DNA from: a virus | Virus record (IMG/VR): IMGVR_UViG_3300015202_000030 | Span: 1 to 36,373 of that record | Reading direction: 5' to 3' (one strand) | Length of the DNA: 36,373 nt | Shown: piece after piece, positions 24,477 through 33,331 of the stretch | Layout: each line of letters starts with the position of its first letter | Numbering within the stretch: the stretch's first letter is position 1 | Notes under the pieces: model-generated | Database searches by the model: none | Seen by the model: only the letters and a program-made list of their open reading frames with translations | What the model was told of the DNA's origin: nothing | Made by a program: the position numbers and the translations under genes

Positions 24477-26155
24477 TAGTCAATTTCCCCGTCTGCAAAA
24501 GTCCCAGCAAGCATTACTTTTACAATTACGCCCTTAAAATTAGTAGAAGTAATTGTAAGTTGCGGTGACTCCCCAGTATACTTTCCAAATGGACTTTTAT
24601 AAACTTGAACATTAGTAGTCCCGTCAAGTACAATTTGACCGAACTGAACACCATTAATGCTCAAAGTAAGAGTACCACTTCCATAAGCTTTTACTAAAGC
24701 TCGACGTATTGTGGGCTGTCGTCCAAGTTTTATTTCTTCTATCTTAAATTGAAGTTTGAGAATCCCAGCATAATTATTAACAGTATCGTCACTACTAACA
24801 CTGTATCTATACGGAGACATAATAACTGTTTTTTGTCCGCCGGCAGTAGAATTAATAGACACAACAACCATGGTCAAAGCATTGATAAACGTAGGAATCT
24901 GCGGCTCTGCTGTTTGAACATTTGTAGATATTACATCAACTGCGCCAATTAAAGCATCTGTGGCATTAATATTCCATTGCTTATTAACAAGATCGTTCGC
25001 GTCATAAATCGCATTCTGCCAACTGCCAGTACCTAAATCAAGATACCAAACATTAAGTTTAGTAAAGTCTTGACTCGGCGCACAAAACATATAACAAATA
25101 TGTGGGCTTTTTTCATTATAAAAATAGAGCACCACAGCAGCGGCGGGAAAAGGATTTCCAACCGGAAAATTTAAATTAGAGGTCTGAAAACAATTAAGAA
25201 TTGCGCGTTTTGCCGAGCCTGAAATATCAGTAAAACCGGCTCCTGTGCTTACATTGTACACGCCACTATCAGTTATTAAAAATCCTTTTTGTCCATATTG
25301 GGTAACAGTAGACGGATAAATACAACCTTGCCCTACATCTGAAGTCCAGAGCGTTGTAAAGTTAAACGGCTGAATACCAATTCCGGTAGGACTAAGTTCT
25401 ACAAGCCCTTTTTGAGTAGTAGCTACTCCAACACTTGCATAAGAGAAAAACCCAGTAAGTTGGTCTTCAACAGATGGGAGAGTATTAAAACCGGCTGTTC
25501 TGTCGATAGCTGGATCCCAAGTACTAAATTTACTTGGCCCGCTCCAATTAATTCGCGTTGGTTGAGGCCCATCTACGATGTTATTAGTATTAAACTGGAT
25601 AAGATAATTATCCAGTACCCCCATTATCTTACCACCGACATAATTACTTACGAGAGTAAAAGCATAAGCACCGTCATAAGTATAAGTACTATGTCTAGCG
25701 TAATTTGCAATGTACGCAATCCCATTAATTACTTTTACCGCGGTAGGGGGCTGCGAAGCCCAAGGCCCGTCTGAAGCTACTACCGGAACGGAACCGTGGG
25801 GAAGAATAGGAGTATTAAAAGGACGAAAAAGTGCAGGGGTAGCAGAAGTAGGAGTTGCTTGATTTAAATAAACATAAACATAGCCATATTGATCAATCGC
25901 ATAAAGCTGCCCATTCATTTCAAAAATAATATAAGGAAACGAATCGGGATTACGACCACCAAAAATAAACCTAGCTGGGTCGGCTACTAAATTTGAATAC
26001 GCAAGAACTCCATCAATCCCTACAACTCCTTGCTGCAATACCATCTGATTAGGTTGAATATCTGCGGGATCAGAATTGGTAGCTACACCACCAAAAGGAG
26101 CTTCATAGTAGATTTCAAAATGATTTCCACTCGTTTTACGAAGTCCAGAAGGCAT
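24476..26155 (-). CDS. Tail nozzle/hub protein (beta-propeller-like, tail tubular B / P22 gp10-type)
   Basis: 559 residues, almost entirely beta structure. Repeating strands such as GIAYIANYARHSTYTYDG, LDNYLIQF, ASVGVATTQKGLVELSPTGIG and QKGFLITDSGVYNVSTG resemble the beta-propeller of short-tail hub/nozzle proteins (P22 gp10, T7 gp12). WSGPSKFSTWDPAIDRTAG is also typical of this group. The position beside the tail adaptor supports it. In the virion it would form the tail tip and keep packaged DNA in place until adsorption. Confidence 0.6.
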   Translation of the reverse strand: MPSGLRKTSGNHFEIYYEAPFGGVATNSDPADIQPNQMVLQQGVVGIDGVLAYSNLVADPARFIFGGRNPDSFPYIIFEMNGQLYAIDQYGYVYVYLNQATPTSATPALFRPFNTPILPHGSVPVVASDGPWASQPPTAVKVINGIAYIANYARHSTYTYDGAYAFTLVSNYVGGKIMGVLDNYLIQFNTNNIVDGPQPTRINWSGPSKFSTWDPAIDRTAGFNTLPSVEDQLTGFFSYASVGVATTQKGLVELSPTGIGIQPFNFTTLWTSDVGQGCIYPSTVTQYGQKGFLITDSGVYNVSTGAGFTDISGSAKRAILNCFQTSNLNFPVGNPFPAAAVVLYFYNEKSPHICYMFCAPSQDFTKLNVWYLDLGTGSWQNAIYDANDLVNKQWNINATDALIGAVDVISTNVQTAEPQIPTFINALTMVVVSINSTAGGQKTVIMSPYRYSVSSDDTVNNYAGILKLQFKIEEIKLGRQPTIRRALVKAYGSGTLTLSINGVQFGQIVLDGTTNVQVYKSPFGKYTGESPQLTITSTNFKGVIVKVMLAGTFADGEID

Positions 26156-26163
26156 AATTTATC

Positions 26164-26430
26164 CTATTTGTTAATAAATACAGTAAGAATTCCACTACCG
26201 AGTGTTACAAGATTAAGTCCATTAATCCAACTCAAAGTCCCAAACTCAAACATTGGATCAGAAGCGTTTGCAATGGTATCAATAATAGTACGCCCGGCAT
26301 CATCTACAATCTTGAGCGCTCCACCAGCAGTCGGCCTGTTCCAAACAATATCTTTAATATAAACATTACCATGCCAGATAACTCCTGCTGTATCCAGCTT
26401 CCACGGATTTCCGCTGATATCGTTTGCCAT
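26164..26430 (-). CDS. Small beta-rich protein, probably virion-associated
   Basis: 88 residues beginning MANDISGNPWKLDTAGVIW, rich in short strands with VYIKDIVWNRP and a glycine-containing C-terminal strand. This type of small protein is common next to short-tail nozzle genes and may be a minor tail or decoration component. It is 8 bases from both neighbours and in the same direction. No family is recognised. Confidence 0.5.
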   Translation of the reverse strand: MANDISGNPWKLDTAGVIWHGNVYIKDIVWNRPTAGGALKIVDDAGRTIIDTIANASDPMFEFGTLSWINGLNLVTLGSGILTVFINK

Positions 26431-26438
26431 AAAACTCC

Positions 26439-26711
26439 TTAAATAAAAATATCGTCATTTGAGCCATCTAAACTTGGCATAGTAAGTTTTGGGTCTGGTT
26501 GCAAGTCTGGACTTTGCACAATGTTAGATAAAGCATCTGCAATCCCTTTATCAATCTGCCCAATAAGAGGAAAAGAGTCAAAGCACTTAGCGTCGAGCAA
26601 TTTTCCACGCTGCCATCTTAAATCTTTTACCGGAGTCCTACTTTCACAACGATCGCAAAAAGCCCATGCACCTTGATCTTGTGTGTGTTTGTTGGGAAGT
26701 CCTTGACTCAT
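26439..26711 (-). CDS. Small cysteine-containing phage protein
   Basis: 90 residues. The sequence has FCDRCESR (C19, C22) and C43 in LLDAKCFDSFP, a likely partial zinc-ribbon, with a conserved-looking KDLRWQRGKLLDAKC in between. It ends with an acidic, hydrophobic tip. Small CxxC proteins of this form recur among phage structural genes, but no role is known. It overlaps the lysozyme-like gene by 4 bases. Confidence 0.5.
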   Translation of the reverse strand: MSQGLPNKHTQDQGAWAFCDRCESRTPVKDLRWQRGKLLDAKCFDSFPLIGQIDKGIADALSNIVQSPDLQPDPKLTMPSLDGSNDDIFI

Positions 26712-27058
26712 AGCAAATCCTTAACCAAATCCGTAGGCTTACAACCTACCCACGCACATACGTTAGTTACATATATATTAGTATTATTCTCAACCGGAGG
26801 CGCCCATCTATTGAGTGCTTGCTCTACGGTTAAATTAACATACCCATTTGTTTGAAACAATGCTCGCATAGCATTAAATCCTACTTGGGCATTAGGAAAA
26901 ACTGCAAATCTATCTTTTGGCTGTTCCGCACCTATTGAACCATGTGCTTGTGTAAATTTACCATACTCAATATCCCCAGGATTGTTATTACGCTGTGGGC
27001 GAGTTCCAGGATTATAAAAACCTTCTTGCCTAGCTACAGCTTCTAAAAACGTAATCAT
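26708..27058 (-). CDS. Lysozyme/transglycosylase-like endolysin or virion muramidase
   Basis: 116 residues. The pattern ARQEGFY (E12 as likely catalytic acid), RNNNPGDIEYG (23-33), RFAVFPNAQVGFNAMRALF (50-68), then LTVEQALNRWAPPVENNT matches the compact muramidase-type protein seen in many phages and in peptidoglycan-penetrating virion proteins such as PRD1 P5-like domains. It should cut the glycan strands of peptidoglycan. No signal peptide, so either a holin releases it or it travels in the virion. It is the first gene after the capsid-gene terminator. Confidence 0.7.
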   Translation of the reverse strand: MITFLEAVARQEGFYNPGTRPQRNNNPGDIEYGKFTQAHGSIGAEQPKDRFAVFPNAQVGFNAMRALFQTNGYVNLTVEQALNRWAPPVENNTNIYVTNVCAWVGCKPTDLVKDLL

Positions 27059-27080
27059 AACTTTCTCCTTGTAGATAAAT

Positions 27081-27122
27081 TAAAACCCCGCTAGAGTTGG
27101 GGAGATGGCCGCTCTAACGGGG
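27081..27122 (-). terminator. Rho-independent terminator downstream of the major capsid gene
   Basis: On the minus strand CCCCGTTAGAG pairs with CTCTAGCGGGG (plus 27112-27122 with 27086-27096; 11 bp including one G-U), loop of 15, followed by TTTTAATTT. It would end or reduce transcription after the capsid gene, a common way to give the capsid protein the highest expression. Confidence 0.75.
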
Positions 27123-27124
27123 CC

Positions 27125-27175
27125 GAGCTATTAGCAATCCCAGCCCCCTTGACAAGACTTTTGCGCTAATAGCTC
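27125..27175 (-). ncRNA. Perfect 11-bp stem-loop in the 3' UTR of the capsid mRNA
   Basis: GAGCTATTAGC (27125-27135) and GCTAATAGCTC (27165-27175) are perfect inverted repeats around a 29-base loop. Only two bases separate it from the terminator hairpin. It could protect the capsid mRNA 3' end from exonucleases or be an RNA processing site. Together with the terminator it fills the 134-base gap; there is no ORF. Confidence 0.55.
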
Positions 27176-27192
27176 TACCTCGTTGCTAGTAC

Positions 27193-28152
27193 TTAGGCGC
27201 CGTTACTGCCCCAAGTACCAAGCCAATCTGTAGCTCCCGCAGACATACGCATGGTAGTCTTCTGCTTCATAGCTCCAGTGTCAAAATCCTCGTCAAATTC
27301 ATCTTCGGGATTTTGGCGCATGAATACAGTAAGGGAGTGATTTTTCTTATCGGTGAGCATAAACCAAGGCCCAGCGCTTGTTAGATAATGCCCAACCATA
27401 TAACCAAGGTCTTCGCCCAGCAAAGAATTGATATCATTAGTATCAGTTCCAGGCTTGCCAGAAGAACCAAACAATTCACGAGCTAGGAAACGATTCTCTG
27501 GCGCAATAAGCACCATCTTAGGCTTCAAATTAATCGGAAGTCCCTGAGAATCTACCAAACGCTCAAACTGAGTAGTTGCAAGTTGAACACCAGTAAATGA
27601 CAAATCAATATCAGTCGCGGGCCGATTAGGAAAAGTACCTGCCGCACTAATAAGATTAGGAAGAGCTGCCCAAGTTGAAGTAGCACTAGGCCCACCGAGA
27701 AGCGGGTGCTGGTTGCTAAACAACGGAAGTCCATCCGTAGTCGTTACGTTAGTGGAAAACCCTTGATTAAAGATATTAAAAGCGACAATTTCTTTCGTAT
27801 ATCGAATCGAACGAGCCAAAGCTTTAGGAGCTTGCTTAATAACCCCGTACTTAGCATCCTGCCACAATTCCTTAGAAGTGCGAACAGCAAGCGCGTAAGT
27901 AAGATGGATATACCGCTTATCGCCACCTTGAATCATGTTAGTATACGCGACGGGCGTATTTTCCGGCTTTTCCTGAAGTGGGCCAAATCCAGCCATCTTC
28001 AAGTCCTGCTCGTATTCCGAGGTAGAAGTTTTTGTATTAAAAACACCCTGATACTCTTCTGCACGCTGTTCTGTTTCAAGAGCATCAACGTAGATTTTAT
28101 GCAACCCCGGAGCCATTAGTTTAGGATACGCTCCACGTACTTGTGTAGGCAT
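27193..28152 (-). CDS. Major capsid protein, Mu gpT-like
   Basis: 319 residues. The pattern closely follows the Mu gpT-like major head protein family (HK97 fold): YVDALETEQRAEEYQGVFNT near the N-terminus, YEQDLKMAGFGPLQEKPENTPVAY, ALARSIRYTKEIVAFNIFNQGF, DGLPLFSNQHPLLGG, and then LIAPENRFLARELFGSSGKPGTDTNDIN. A Mu-type capsid in a short-tailed phage is a mosaic but not rare combination. An AAGGAAAAA stretch precedes the ATG. The gene is followed by a stem-loop and a terminator, fitting high expression. Confidence 0.85.
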   Translation of the reverse strand: MPTQVRGAYPKLMAPGLHKIYVDALETEQRAEEYQGVFNTKTSTSEYEQDLKMAGFGPLQEKPENTPVAYTNMIQGGDKRYIHLTYALAVRTSKELWQDAKYGVIKQAPKALARSIRYTKEIVAFNIFNQGFSTNVTTTDGLPLFSNQHPLLGGPSATSTWAALPNLISAAGTFPNRPATDIDLSFTGVQLATTQFERLVDSQGLPINLKPKMVLIAPENRFLARELFGSSGKPGTDTNDINSLLGEDLGYMVGHYLTSAGPWFMLTDKKNHSLTVFMRQNPEDEFDEDFDTGAMKQKTTMRMSAGATDWLGTWGSNGA

Positions 28153-28181
28153 AATTTATTTTTCCTTATTTTGTGATTATA

Positions 28182-28829
28182 TTAGATAATAACTTGGCGA
28201 GCCGTAGCAAGTACCTGAAACCGTACACGAGCATTTACATTGTATACGCTACCAGTAGCAGTCATATCAATCGGATTAATTCCAATCAAAGTAACTACTG
28301 TATTAGTCCCCGGTGTAACTTTACCACCGTCAACGTAAAACTGACCACTAGCATCAATTGTAAGCCCAAACTGAGATCCGATCATTGCTTGAGTAGGCGT
28401 ATAATCCGCTGCAACAGCGCCAGCGGAATTATCAAAAGTACCTTCAAAAACATTAATACCGACCGCAGATTCAAACAAAGTACGACCATCAGTAATAGGA
28501 GCGCCGACGGCAATATTAAAAGCACTGGTTTGATTAGGAACATTTCCATAAGTCTGAATTGCGCCTGGAGGCCCAATCTGACCAAATCCACCAGGAGCGC
28601 CCTTGCCATTAGAGCCAAGATTTACACCCGGAATAAGACTAAATCCAGCAATAGCCGCTACAATAGTAGCGCCATCCCACTGCTGAGTAAAGCCAGCATT
28701 AAGTTGTACAGGCACACCCAATTTAAAGGTCTGTCCTGCTTTTTCAGGAACTGACATTGTAAGAGGAGTCAATCCTGTTAGAGTCTCCACTGCGCCAATA
28801 GGCTGGTGGTATAGAAGATTTGCGGCCAT
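28182..28829 (-). CDS. Probable head decoration/structural protein
   Basis: 215 residues directly upstream of the capsid gene. It is rich in Gly, Ala, Thr and short strands, starts MAANLLYHQPIGAVETLTG, and has a central glycine-rich PGGFGQIGPPG. In many phages with gpT-like capsids a small beta-rich decoration or stabilising protein is encoded at this place. No firm family match; position and composition support a virion role. Confidence 0.5.
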   Translation of the reverse strand: MAANLLYHQPIGAVETLTGLTPLTMSVPEKAGQTFKLGVPVQLNAGFTQQWDGATIVAAIAGFSLIPGVNLGSNGKGAPGGFGQIGPPGAIQTYGNVPNQTSAFNIAVGAPITDGRTLFESAVGINVFEGTFDNSAGAVAADYTPTQAMIGSQFGLTIDASGQFYVDGGKVTPGTNTVVTLIGINPIDMTATGSVYNVNARVRFQVLATARQVII

Positions 28830-28863
28830 ATAGCTTTATCCTTCGACTTAAATTAAATACAAA

Positions 28864-29640
28864 CTACACTCCAACATTCGGGTCATAGAATTCCATCTTC
28901 TTAGTGGCCTTAGCGCTGTTAAAATCTGCTGGGCGATAATTTGGGTTATCATTATCTGAATGCTGCATAAATTGGTTTGCACTATTAGCAGCACGTTTGA
29001 TTGCGTTTGCTTGATTTGTAGTAGCAATTGCTCTAATATGAGCAGCCCGCAAAGCAGAATAATAAGTTGCTTTATCAATTTTCATAGCTACTACGTCGTC
29101 ATAAGAATAATGTTTCTGGGCATCTAGAGCAATTTCTGCTTGTAGAGGTTTAAGAAGATCATTTTCTGTAACGTAAGTAAAACCTTTTGCGAGCATACTG
29201 CCAAGCCGCTGTGGATTTTTATTAACCCATCGAGCTTCAAAATTAGTATCTTTAAGATCAATTTTGAGCACATCAGCACTCATAAATGCTTTTGCTTCAA
29301 TATTAATACTCAAATCATACACATCATCTAGTGTTAGATTTGAAAAATCAGTAATAGTAACTGCACTTTTAGGCACTACCTGAGCAGCAAGATTCGGATT
29401 AAACTTAGAATTTGCAATTGCTTCTGCTGTTGCTTCTTGTACAGCATGAGAAATTGCAATCATTTGGGCTGGTGTTAATACTGAACCATCTTGCATAATA
29501 GCTGCGGCTGCGTGAGAGGGTTCTACATGAATAGGAGCTTTTACAAAAGGCTTCCAATTATCTCCACGCAAATCAGAAGTCATATCTTCGACTTCTGATT
29601 TTATTTGACGTTCGTTTTCATTCTCATTCTTGTTAGACAT
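28864..29640 (-). CDS. Head-region protein of unknown function
   Basis: 258 residues. The N-terminal 30 are charged and disordered; the middle is alanine-rich and helical; FEARWVNKNPQRLGSMLAKGFTYVTENDLLKPL (about 134-166) looks like a conserved small domain also found in other phage head regions. It starts 8 bases inside the end of the scaffold-like gene. Its place between scaffold-like and decoration genes suggests head assembly. No function can be named. Confidence 0.5.
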   Translation of the reverse strand: MSNKNENENERQIKSEVEDMTSDLRGDNWKPFVKAPIHVEPSHAAAAIMQDGSVLTPAQMIAISHAVQEATAEAIANSKFNPNLAAQVVPKSAVTITDFSNLTLDDVYDLSINIEAKAFMSADVLKIDLKDTNFEARWVNKNPQRLGSMLAKGFTYVTENDLLKPLQAEIALDAQKHYSYDDVVAMKIDKATYYSALRAAHIRAIATTNQANAIKRAANSANQFMQHSDNDNPNYRPADFNSAKATKKMEFYDPNVGV

Positions 29641-30337
29641 AACTCATCTCCCTGCGTGATGTAATCCAGTCTTTATCCGAAATACCCATATGCTTAGCTA
29701 CTTCTTTTTCTTCAGCACTAAGTACTTCAGAACCCTCTGAATTATCTTTACCGCCATGCCCGCCAGTAGAACCACCTTCAAATACTGTAGAAGCTGTGCG
29801 AGATTTAATTTTACCTTCTGAAATATCTTGCAAGTGATTATAATGAACAAGTTTATAACAATTTTCAATAATATCCGGCTTCATTTGATTCTCAAGTGTT
29901 TGCTGAGAGATCATACGATCTACTTCTGTTTTTATTTCGCCGTGATAATATTCTTTATCAACAAGAGTATCTTGCTTAGCCATTCGCGCTGCCAGCATAC
30001 GAATAGCGTTATTAGTAGGGTTCAACTTCTTTTCCATTGCAGCATTAGGATCGAGCATGAAATCAGTATCATCTATTTGATCATCTTCACGCCTTTTCTT
30101 AGTTTCTGCCGCAAGCCTAGTAGCTTCACGTTGTTCTCTATCTGCTTTAATAGACTCAGCCATCTCAAGCAACGGCTTAAGTTTTGCGTCTTGTGCAGTA
30201 GAAAATTCTGTAAATTTAGTTGTTACTTCGTTTGTAATATCTTCTTTAAGCTTTTCGGGCTTAAATTCAATATCTCCAGTTCCTTCTTTTTCAGAACTCA
30301 TACTTCCATCTGATCGTCGAACCCAATCATTAGCCAT
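29633..30337 (-). CDS. Scaffold-like protein
   Basis: 234 residues, strongly charged and helical: a long coiled-coil-like stretch covers about residues 25-85 (KLKPLLEMAESIKADREQRE) and a second about 110-150. It lies between portal and capsid genes, where podoviruses encode the scaffold that guides procapsid assembly. A Gly/Ser-rich linker (GGSTGGHGG) precedes a C-terminal helix that could touch the capsid protein. Assigned by composition and position only. Confidence 0.5.
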   Translation of the reverse strand: MANDWVRRSDGSMSSEKEGTGDIEFKPEKLKEDITNEVTTKFTEFSTAQDAKLKPLLEMAESIKADREQREATRLAAETKKRREDDQIDDTDFMLDPNAAMEKKLNPTNNAIRMLAARMAKQDTLVDKEYYHGEIKTEVDRMISQQTLENQMKPDIIENCYKLVHYNHLQDISEGKIKSRTASTVFEGGSTGGHGGKDNSEGSEVLSAEEKEVAKHMGISDKDWITSRREMSYV

Positions 30338-30348
30338 AAGCCATCTCC

Positions 30349-30504
30349 TTATTTTACTTCTGGTACTTTAAATGCTTTCATAAAAGCTACAAGTCCTACA
30401 ATTTCATCAATCATTTGAAGCTGCCCACGGAGATACGCTTTATCTACTTCCGTGGTATTTTTTTGCTCAAAAAACCCATCTTTTTCCCTATCTGCTAGGG
30501 CCAA
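30349..30504 (-). CDS. Small protein downstream of the portal gene, start uncertain
   Basis: The frame is open from 30654, but most of it overlaps the portal gene. A TTG at 30504 with a GGAG site 8 bases before it gives 51 residues and a 17-base overlap; ATG 30546 is the alternative and has a poor site. The product is charged and helical (REKDGFFEQKNTTEVDKAYL, then a hydrophobic MIDEIVGLVAFMKAF). Small helical proteins of this type often follow the portal gene and may be minor head components. No family is recognised. Confidence 0.45.
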   Translation of the reverse strand: MALADREKDGFFEQKNTTEVDKAYLRGQLQMIDEIVGLVAFMKAFKVPEVK

Positions 30505-32452
30505 CAGGTACTCCAGTAGGAGCTGTCCCGCTACCGACTGGAACATTTCCACTACTATTATCTTCGCCCCCATTAAATTCGGAAGGATTTGATCCAACTC
30601 CAGGTTGCGGACTTCCTTGTTGGCCATTAGTGCTTTGCTGTGGAGTAAGTTCATTTGGTCGCCCGCTTTTAATAATTGAAGGAACTGGAATTAATCTAGC
30701 TGCATCGTCATGCCCAAAGTTTTGAACAATCTGTTTGTACAGCGCTTGTTTTGCTCGTAGTACTTCTGTGTAATATTCTACAAGCTGTGGCGGGCATCCT
30801 TGCATTGTGATAGCTTGGATAATTTGAGCATCTGCTTGATACAATCCAGTAAGAGTTTGAGAAAGCATAATATCATTTTGCTTTTCAAGTTCTTTATTCA
30901 TCGAAGCAGTAGAAGCACGAACACTAAGACCGAGCTTACCGGATTTAATATTTTCAAGTGCTTCTTTTAAAGCTTCTGCATTATCTCCAAATTGACGTAG
31001 CTTTTTACCGAGGCCAAAATGGGCATACATCTTAGCAAATTTGCTGCCTGCTCTACTATGAGCAGAGCGCATATCTGACATTCGCAACCCAGTACGGGAA
31101 TTCTGCTGCTGTAAAACGGCAAATGTTCCTTGCGAAGAATAAATACCGCGTTTGGAATTAACAATCCCGCCACCAGTACCTCCTGTCGCTGGATCTATCC
31201 CTGTTCGTTCTTTTACAAGTGCTAGAGATAGATTTTCACCGTCTAAACTATCTGCTTGTGGGTTTGTAAGATCGAGTTTTTCAATTTCACCTTGGTTCGC
31301 AGGAACAAGAACACCTGGGTAGAATTGAAGAATAGAATGAAGCTTACTGTTTTTGTCAACCCTAAAGGCAGTTGTATTTGAAAGCGTTTTTGCATTAATA
31401 CGTTGCCTATGAAGCTCGCTGATTTCTTCTTGATAAGACTTAAGCATTTCTGCAAAGCCGTAACCGTAGTATTGATCGTCGTCATAAGCAAGTTTAGCAT
31501 CTTCAAAAATATCCATATTGTCTGGATAGTAATTAAAAAATGAAACTAATCTAGTATTAGACAAAGGATGATGCTGTGCTACGAGGCGAAGATTTTGACC
31601 ATTATGCTGATAACGGAACCAGCATTCGTATATATCAAATTCGTCACTAAGATCGCCATCGGCCGCACTTTCAAGTCCTTGTTTTTCTTCTATATACTGT
31701 TGAAGTATGTCAGATTGGCTACGATCAGGCTGCGCTAGAATTGTATCTATGTCTAAGTCTTTATAAAATTTAAGAGCTTTTTTATCTTCAAGTTTTTTGC
31801 GGGATACTGTCATAATATGACACTTGAATGAAGAATCTTCAAGTTTTTGAGTATTAATATCCGTTAGAAACTTATTAAGCGGAACATTTTCTGGTCTAGG
31901 GCCATCAAGACGAATAATTTCTTTTGTTTCGTATTTATAATCTTCTCCGGCCATGCCATCAGTAGAAACATACTGTGTCTCGACGTGATAAAGCCACGGA
32001 AATTTAATAATTCCAGTTCCATTTCTAATTGTAGAAGAAAACCAAGCTTCTTCTACACGATAAAAATCAAGTTCTGCTGGCTCCAAAGCCATGTTATTAA
32101 GAAATCGCTCTACGGCAGAACGCTGGTCATCGCCTTTGCCGCGTTCGATATCGCCAAAAATCTTAGCGCTCCACAAAGGATCGGTCATATATACTGCCAT
32201 GACCCGAGCTAGTAGTTGGTCTGAGTTAGTGGCAATTACTTGAATCTCAATATTAGAAGCGCCCGGCCAAGGCATATCTCGATGATCTGATGCTGGTGTT
32301 CCTTTGTAAAGCCGAGCGTATTCTTTAAGTTTTTCATCACGGAACTTTTTAGTCCGTCCATACCAATACTTACTTGAATCCTCAACAAACTTCCACATAT
32401 CTTCTGTGGCATCTTTGCCGAAATTAGTTTTAACTGGTCTGATCGCTGGCAT
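30488..32452 (-). CDS. Portal protein
   Basis: 654 residues, a typical length for a podovirus portal. The N-terminal KYWYGRTKKFRDEKLKEY, then LYKGTP and MPWPGASNIEIQVIATNSDQLLARV (about 60-85), is the conserved opening of large short-tail portals. A long helical region follows (QEEISELHRQRINAKTLSN, the crown/stem), and the last 60 residues are Gly/Ser/Pro-rich and disordered. It lies two genes upstream of the capsid block and downstream of the terminase, the expected place. It forms the dodecameric ring for DNA packaging and the tail joint. Confidence 0.8.
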   Translation of the reverse strand: MPAIRPVKTNFGKDATEDMWKFVEDSSKYWYGRTKKFRDEKLKEYARLYKGTPASDHRDMPWPGASNIEIQVIATNSDQLLARVMAVYMTDPLWSAKIFGDIERGKGDDQRSAVERFLNNMALEPAELDFYRVEEAWFSSTIRNGTGIIKFPWLYHVETQYVSTDGMAGEDYKYETKEIIRLDGPRPENVPLNKFLTDINTQKLEDSSFKCHIMTVSRKKLEDKKALKFYKDLDIDTILAQPDRSQSDILQQYIEEKQGLESAADGDLSDEFDIYECWFRYQHNGQNLRLVAQHHPLSNTRLVSFFNYYPDNMDIFEDAKLAYDDDQYYGYGFAEMLKSYQEEISELHRQRINAKTLSNTTAFRVDKNSKLHSILQFYPGVLVPANQGEIEKLDLTNPQADSLDGENLSLALVKERTGIDPATGGTGGGIVNSKRGIYSSQGTFAVLQQQNSRTGLRMSDMRSAHSRAGSKFAKMYAHFGLGKKLRQFGDNAEALKEALENIKSGKLGLSVRASTASMNKELEKQNDIMLSQTLTGLYQADAQIIQAITMQGCPPQLVEYYTEVLRAKQALYKQIVQNFGHDDAARLIPVPSIIKSGRPNELTPQQSTNGQQGSPQPGVGSNPSEFNGGEDNSSGNVPVGSGTAPTGVPVGPSR

Positions 32453-32690
32453 TAGACTCTACTTTAACAGAGGGTTTAGAATCAACAGTCATTGTCATAT
32501 TAGGGGCATTTCTTACATCTTGGTAATGTTGAATTCCAAGAAGTGTAGACCCCACGCCAGCAAAGTAATATCCAATATCTGAATTATACTTCACTGCAAT
32601 ATACATAGAAGAAAACAATACGAGGATCCCCCAAAATGTATTTGGAAGACCCCCGACTGCTCTTACTAGATTTGTAAGCCCAGTAAGCAT
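32430..32690 (-). CDS. Small membrane protein, holin-like
   Basis: 86 residues with two predicted membrane segments (about 18-34 and 38-54) and a polar, negatively charged C-terminal tail. Size and topology fit a class II holin, which would let the muramidase reach peptidoglycan. It overlaps the start of the portal gene by 23 bases. The family is not certain; other small phage membrane proteins look similar. Confidence 0.5.
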   Translation of the reverse strand: MLTGLTNLVRAVGGLPNTFWGILVLFSSMYIAVKYNSDIGYYFAGVGSTLLGIQHYQDVRNAPNMTMTVDSKPSVKVESNASDQTS

Positions 32691-32692
32691 TT

Positions 32693-33055
32693 TTACTTTC
32701 CCACTACTTCGGCTCCGGTTGTGGCTGCGGAAGGAATGTTAACAACCATTGTAGGACTAGGAATAGAACTCGGCAGCGGAATAGAAGGTTTAAATCCAAA
32801 TGAATTAGTAGTCTTGAACGCAGCAGTAAACTGGTCAATCAAATTTCCAGCCAACTGAGTTGCTACTGCGGCATATGCAGCATTATCGCCAGTAAGAACA
32901 CCACTTGCAGTATTGCCAGCAAGCCCAAGAGCTTCCATAGCGAGTGTTTTCTTATCAGCGCCGCTTTTAGCGGAACCATGAATCTGTTGAATTCCAGAGA
33001 TAACATATGGAATAGCATTAAGAATAGTACTAAGAAACGAAAAATTAAAAGCCAT
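32693..33055 (-). CDS. Hydrophobic protein of unknown function, possibly lysis-related
   Basis: 120 residues. The first 20 are hydrophobic (FSFLSTILNAIPYVISGIQQI), then an Ala/Gly-rich helical section with GSAKSGADKKTLAMEALGL and NAAYAAVATQLAGNLIDQF. The C-terminal 40 residues are Pro/Ser-rich. Similar small proteins occur near phage holins and may join the membrane. It stands between the two other small membrane proteins in one operon, so a joint lysis role is plausible but unproved. Confidence 0.45.
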   Translation of the reverse strand: MAFNFSFLSTILNAIPYVISGIQQIHGSAKSGADKKTLAMEALGLAGNTASGVLTGDNAAYAAVATQLAGNLIDQFTAAFKTTNSFGFKPSIPLPSSIPSPTMVVNIPSAATTGAEVVGK

Positions 33056-33067
33056 ATTACATCTCCT

Positions 33068-33331
33068 TTAATGATGAAATGATTGAATTAACTCTGCTAT
33101 TTGACGTACAGACCAAACTATAACACCCCCCGCAGCAAATTTAACAATAACAGCTTGTGTAGCTTCCATTTTTGTTAAACTTAAAACAAGAGTTCTTATT
33201 TCAATCTGCATTGCTTTTAAAATTGATTGGTTTTCTTCATGTTTAGGTTTGTTTACATTTTCGTCGTGTTGTTTTATTCGTTCGTCCACGAGAACAATTA
33301 CCTCAGAACGATTCATAGTAACATCTGACAT
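33068..33331 (-). CDS. Coiled-coil protein with C-terminal membrane segment (XhlA-like)
   Basis: 87 residues: a charged N-terminal helical part (residues 8-55, with EVIVLVDERIKQHDENV) and one C-terminal membrane segment (about 58-80). This topology resembles XhlA-type haemolysin/holin-accessory proteins and some small inner-membrane spanins. It directly follows the large terminase gene, sharing one base, and precedes two other hydrophobic proteins. Family call tentative. Confidence 0.5.
   Translation of the reverse strand: MSDVTMNRSEVIVLVDERIKQHDENVNKPKHEENQSILKAMQIEIRTLVLSLTKMEATQAVIVKFAAGGVIVWSVRQIAELIQSFHH

Noticed and set aside
27086-27190. tRNA-like D-arm pattern (TAGCTC...GTTAGAGC) after the capsid gene
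   Set aside because: No T-loop, no anticodon arm of proper length and no matching acceptor stem; the same bases make a strong terminator and stem-loop instead.
30505-30654. Extended N-terminus of the small gene after the portal
   Set aside because: It lies almost fully within the portal coding sequence with no ribosome-binding site at the upstream start; a start near 30504 or 30546 is more likely.
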